Of a stretch of 64,000 nucleotides of DNA, positions 63,315 to 64,000 are shown piece by piece. The DNA is from Oreohelix idahoensis (lineage: Eukaryota; Mollusca; Gastropoda; Stylommatophora; Oreohelicidae): NCBI GenBank assembly GCA_024509875.1, contig JAMPIV010004915.1, positions 62,001 through 126,000 of the forward strand, given 5' to 3'. Made by a program: the position numbers and the translations under genes. Under the pieces are notes generated by a model that saw nothing but the letters and a program-made list of their open reading frames with translations, made no database searches and had not been told where the DNA came from. Position 1 is the stretch's first letter; each line of letters starts with the position of its first letter.

Positions 63315-64000
63315 AGAAACAACTGCCGACATGAGAAAGTGGCATCACACTAGTCAAATCATTGTAAATAGGGAAAATCACAATTACCAATTATGCTTGT
63401 ATGTTAAAAAAAAATAAGAATAAGAATAAAACGAACAAAATCAAGCAGCAACTCTGAACAAGAATAATATTAAGGTGCAGGGGTGCAAAGGCCTGGTGGT
63501 TCCAGGCATATAACTGACTTTAACAGATATTTAAATGACTCTCACCTGTCAAAAGTCATATGCATTGTAAGAACAGCATCAAAACCTTCACATTCCCAAC
63601 TACTAAATATTAAACTTTGTTTGTGTTAAATATTGTTTGACTATATTATGCAGTTCCCTAGGTCTGTCTATTTTTAACACTTCTATATTTATAGGTAAGT
63701 TTGATGCCTGCAAATAATCTAATATTGGTATTCTCATTTGTTCATACCTCTTACATTTTAAAAATTATTATTAAATTAATGAAGATACAAAGAAATCCCG
63801 TACAACCTCTGATGGGTTATAATTAGGATATATATTGTTTTCAATTTCAAATAATATGAACAACTGCCGACATGAGAAAGTGGCATCACATTTGAAAATA
63901 GGGATACTCACAATTGTGCTTAGGCCTATACATTAAATAGAAAAATAAAAAAAAACCAAAAACAAACAAAATCAAGAAGAAACTATGAACAAGAATAATA
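63315..64000. repeat. duplicated AT-rich segment
   Basis: The block caactgccgacatgagaaag, then tggcatcacac, recurs at about 63322 and 63862. After each copy comes a parallel series: an atagggaaaatcacaatt-like block, an A-rich stretch, and caaaatcaag...ctatgaacaagaataata. Each copy spans about 150 bp; the second runs off the window. Confidence 0.75.

Overview
This window looks like non-coding DNA from a repeat-rich, AT-rich invertebrate genome. Bacterial or phage origin is excluded by the long TA, GAA/ACA and poly-C tracts, the many minisatellites, and remnants of typical animal transposons (hAT/ZBED, Tc1, Ty3-like LTR elements, several LINE clades, tRNA-like SINEs). The combination of families fits a mollusc or another lophotrochozoan, or possibly an arthropod; the sequence alone does not settle it. 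I see no convincing multi-exon host gene and no rRNA or tRNA gene. One short intact reading frame (complement of 29324-29785) resembles the PC4/Sub1 single-stranded-DNA-binding domain and is the best candidate for a functional gene.

Layout. 1-4.7 kb: an LTR-like repeat, a 2.2-kb IS630/Tc1-type transposon with matching terminal inverted repeats and a long D-to-E spacing, a LINE 3' end and a 39-base C tract. 5-9.5 kb: two minisatellites interrupted by a LINE and by two solo-LTR-like insertions, both with 5-bp target duplications. 10-13 kb: 5'-truncated LINE tails. 14-15 kb: a Tc1 fragment and a perfect 116-bp palindrome. 15.07-25.4 kb: a degenerate Ty3-like LTR retrotransposon on the minus strand, with both LTRs, a polypurine tract, a likely primer-binding site, gag-protease and RNase H remnants. 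It carries a nested LINE fragment and a nested 2.75-kb Tc1 element. A second Tc1 element lies in TA repeats at the edge of the 5' LTR. 27-30.7 kb: an unclassified repeat family, the PC4-like gene and a G-rich satellite. 30.8-37.2 kb: a SINE-like retroposon, four minisatellite arrays, a SINE inverted dimer and GAA/ACA microsatellites. 37.2-41 kb: nothing recognised apart from a possible tRNA-like sequence and an 89-bp tandem triplicate. 41.3-45.8 kb: a hAT element inside a LINE inside a minisatellite. 46-50.6 kb: three LINE fragments. 51-53.7 kb: a 50-bp satellite split by a solo LTR. 53.7-61.3 kb: one LINE broken into five ordered pieces by four later insertions, each with a target duplication. 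The last of these is a 2.19-kb transposon encoding a DDE protein with RAG1/CMC-like zinc-motif spacing. 61.3-64 kb: a second SINE-like copy and a duplicated AT-rich segment.

The elements do not work together as a pathway. The value of the window is its nested stratigraphy, which gives relative ages and target-site preferences, plus two items that deserve follow-up: the CACTG-ended DDE transposon (58512-60700) and the PC4-like gene with its surrounding repeat family. All homology statements come from reading motifs by eye; no database search was possible.
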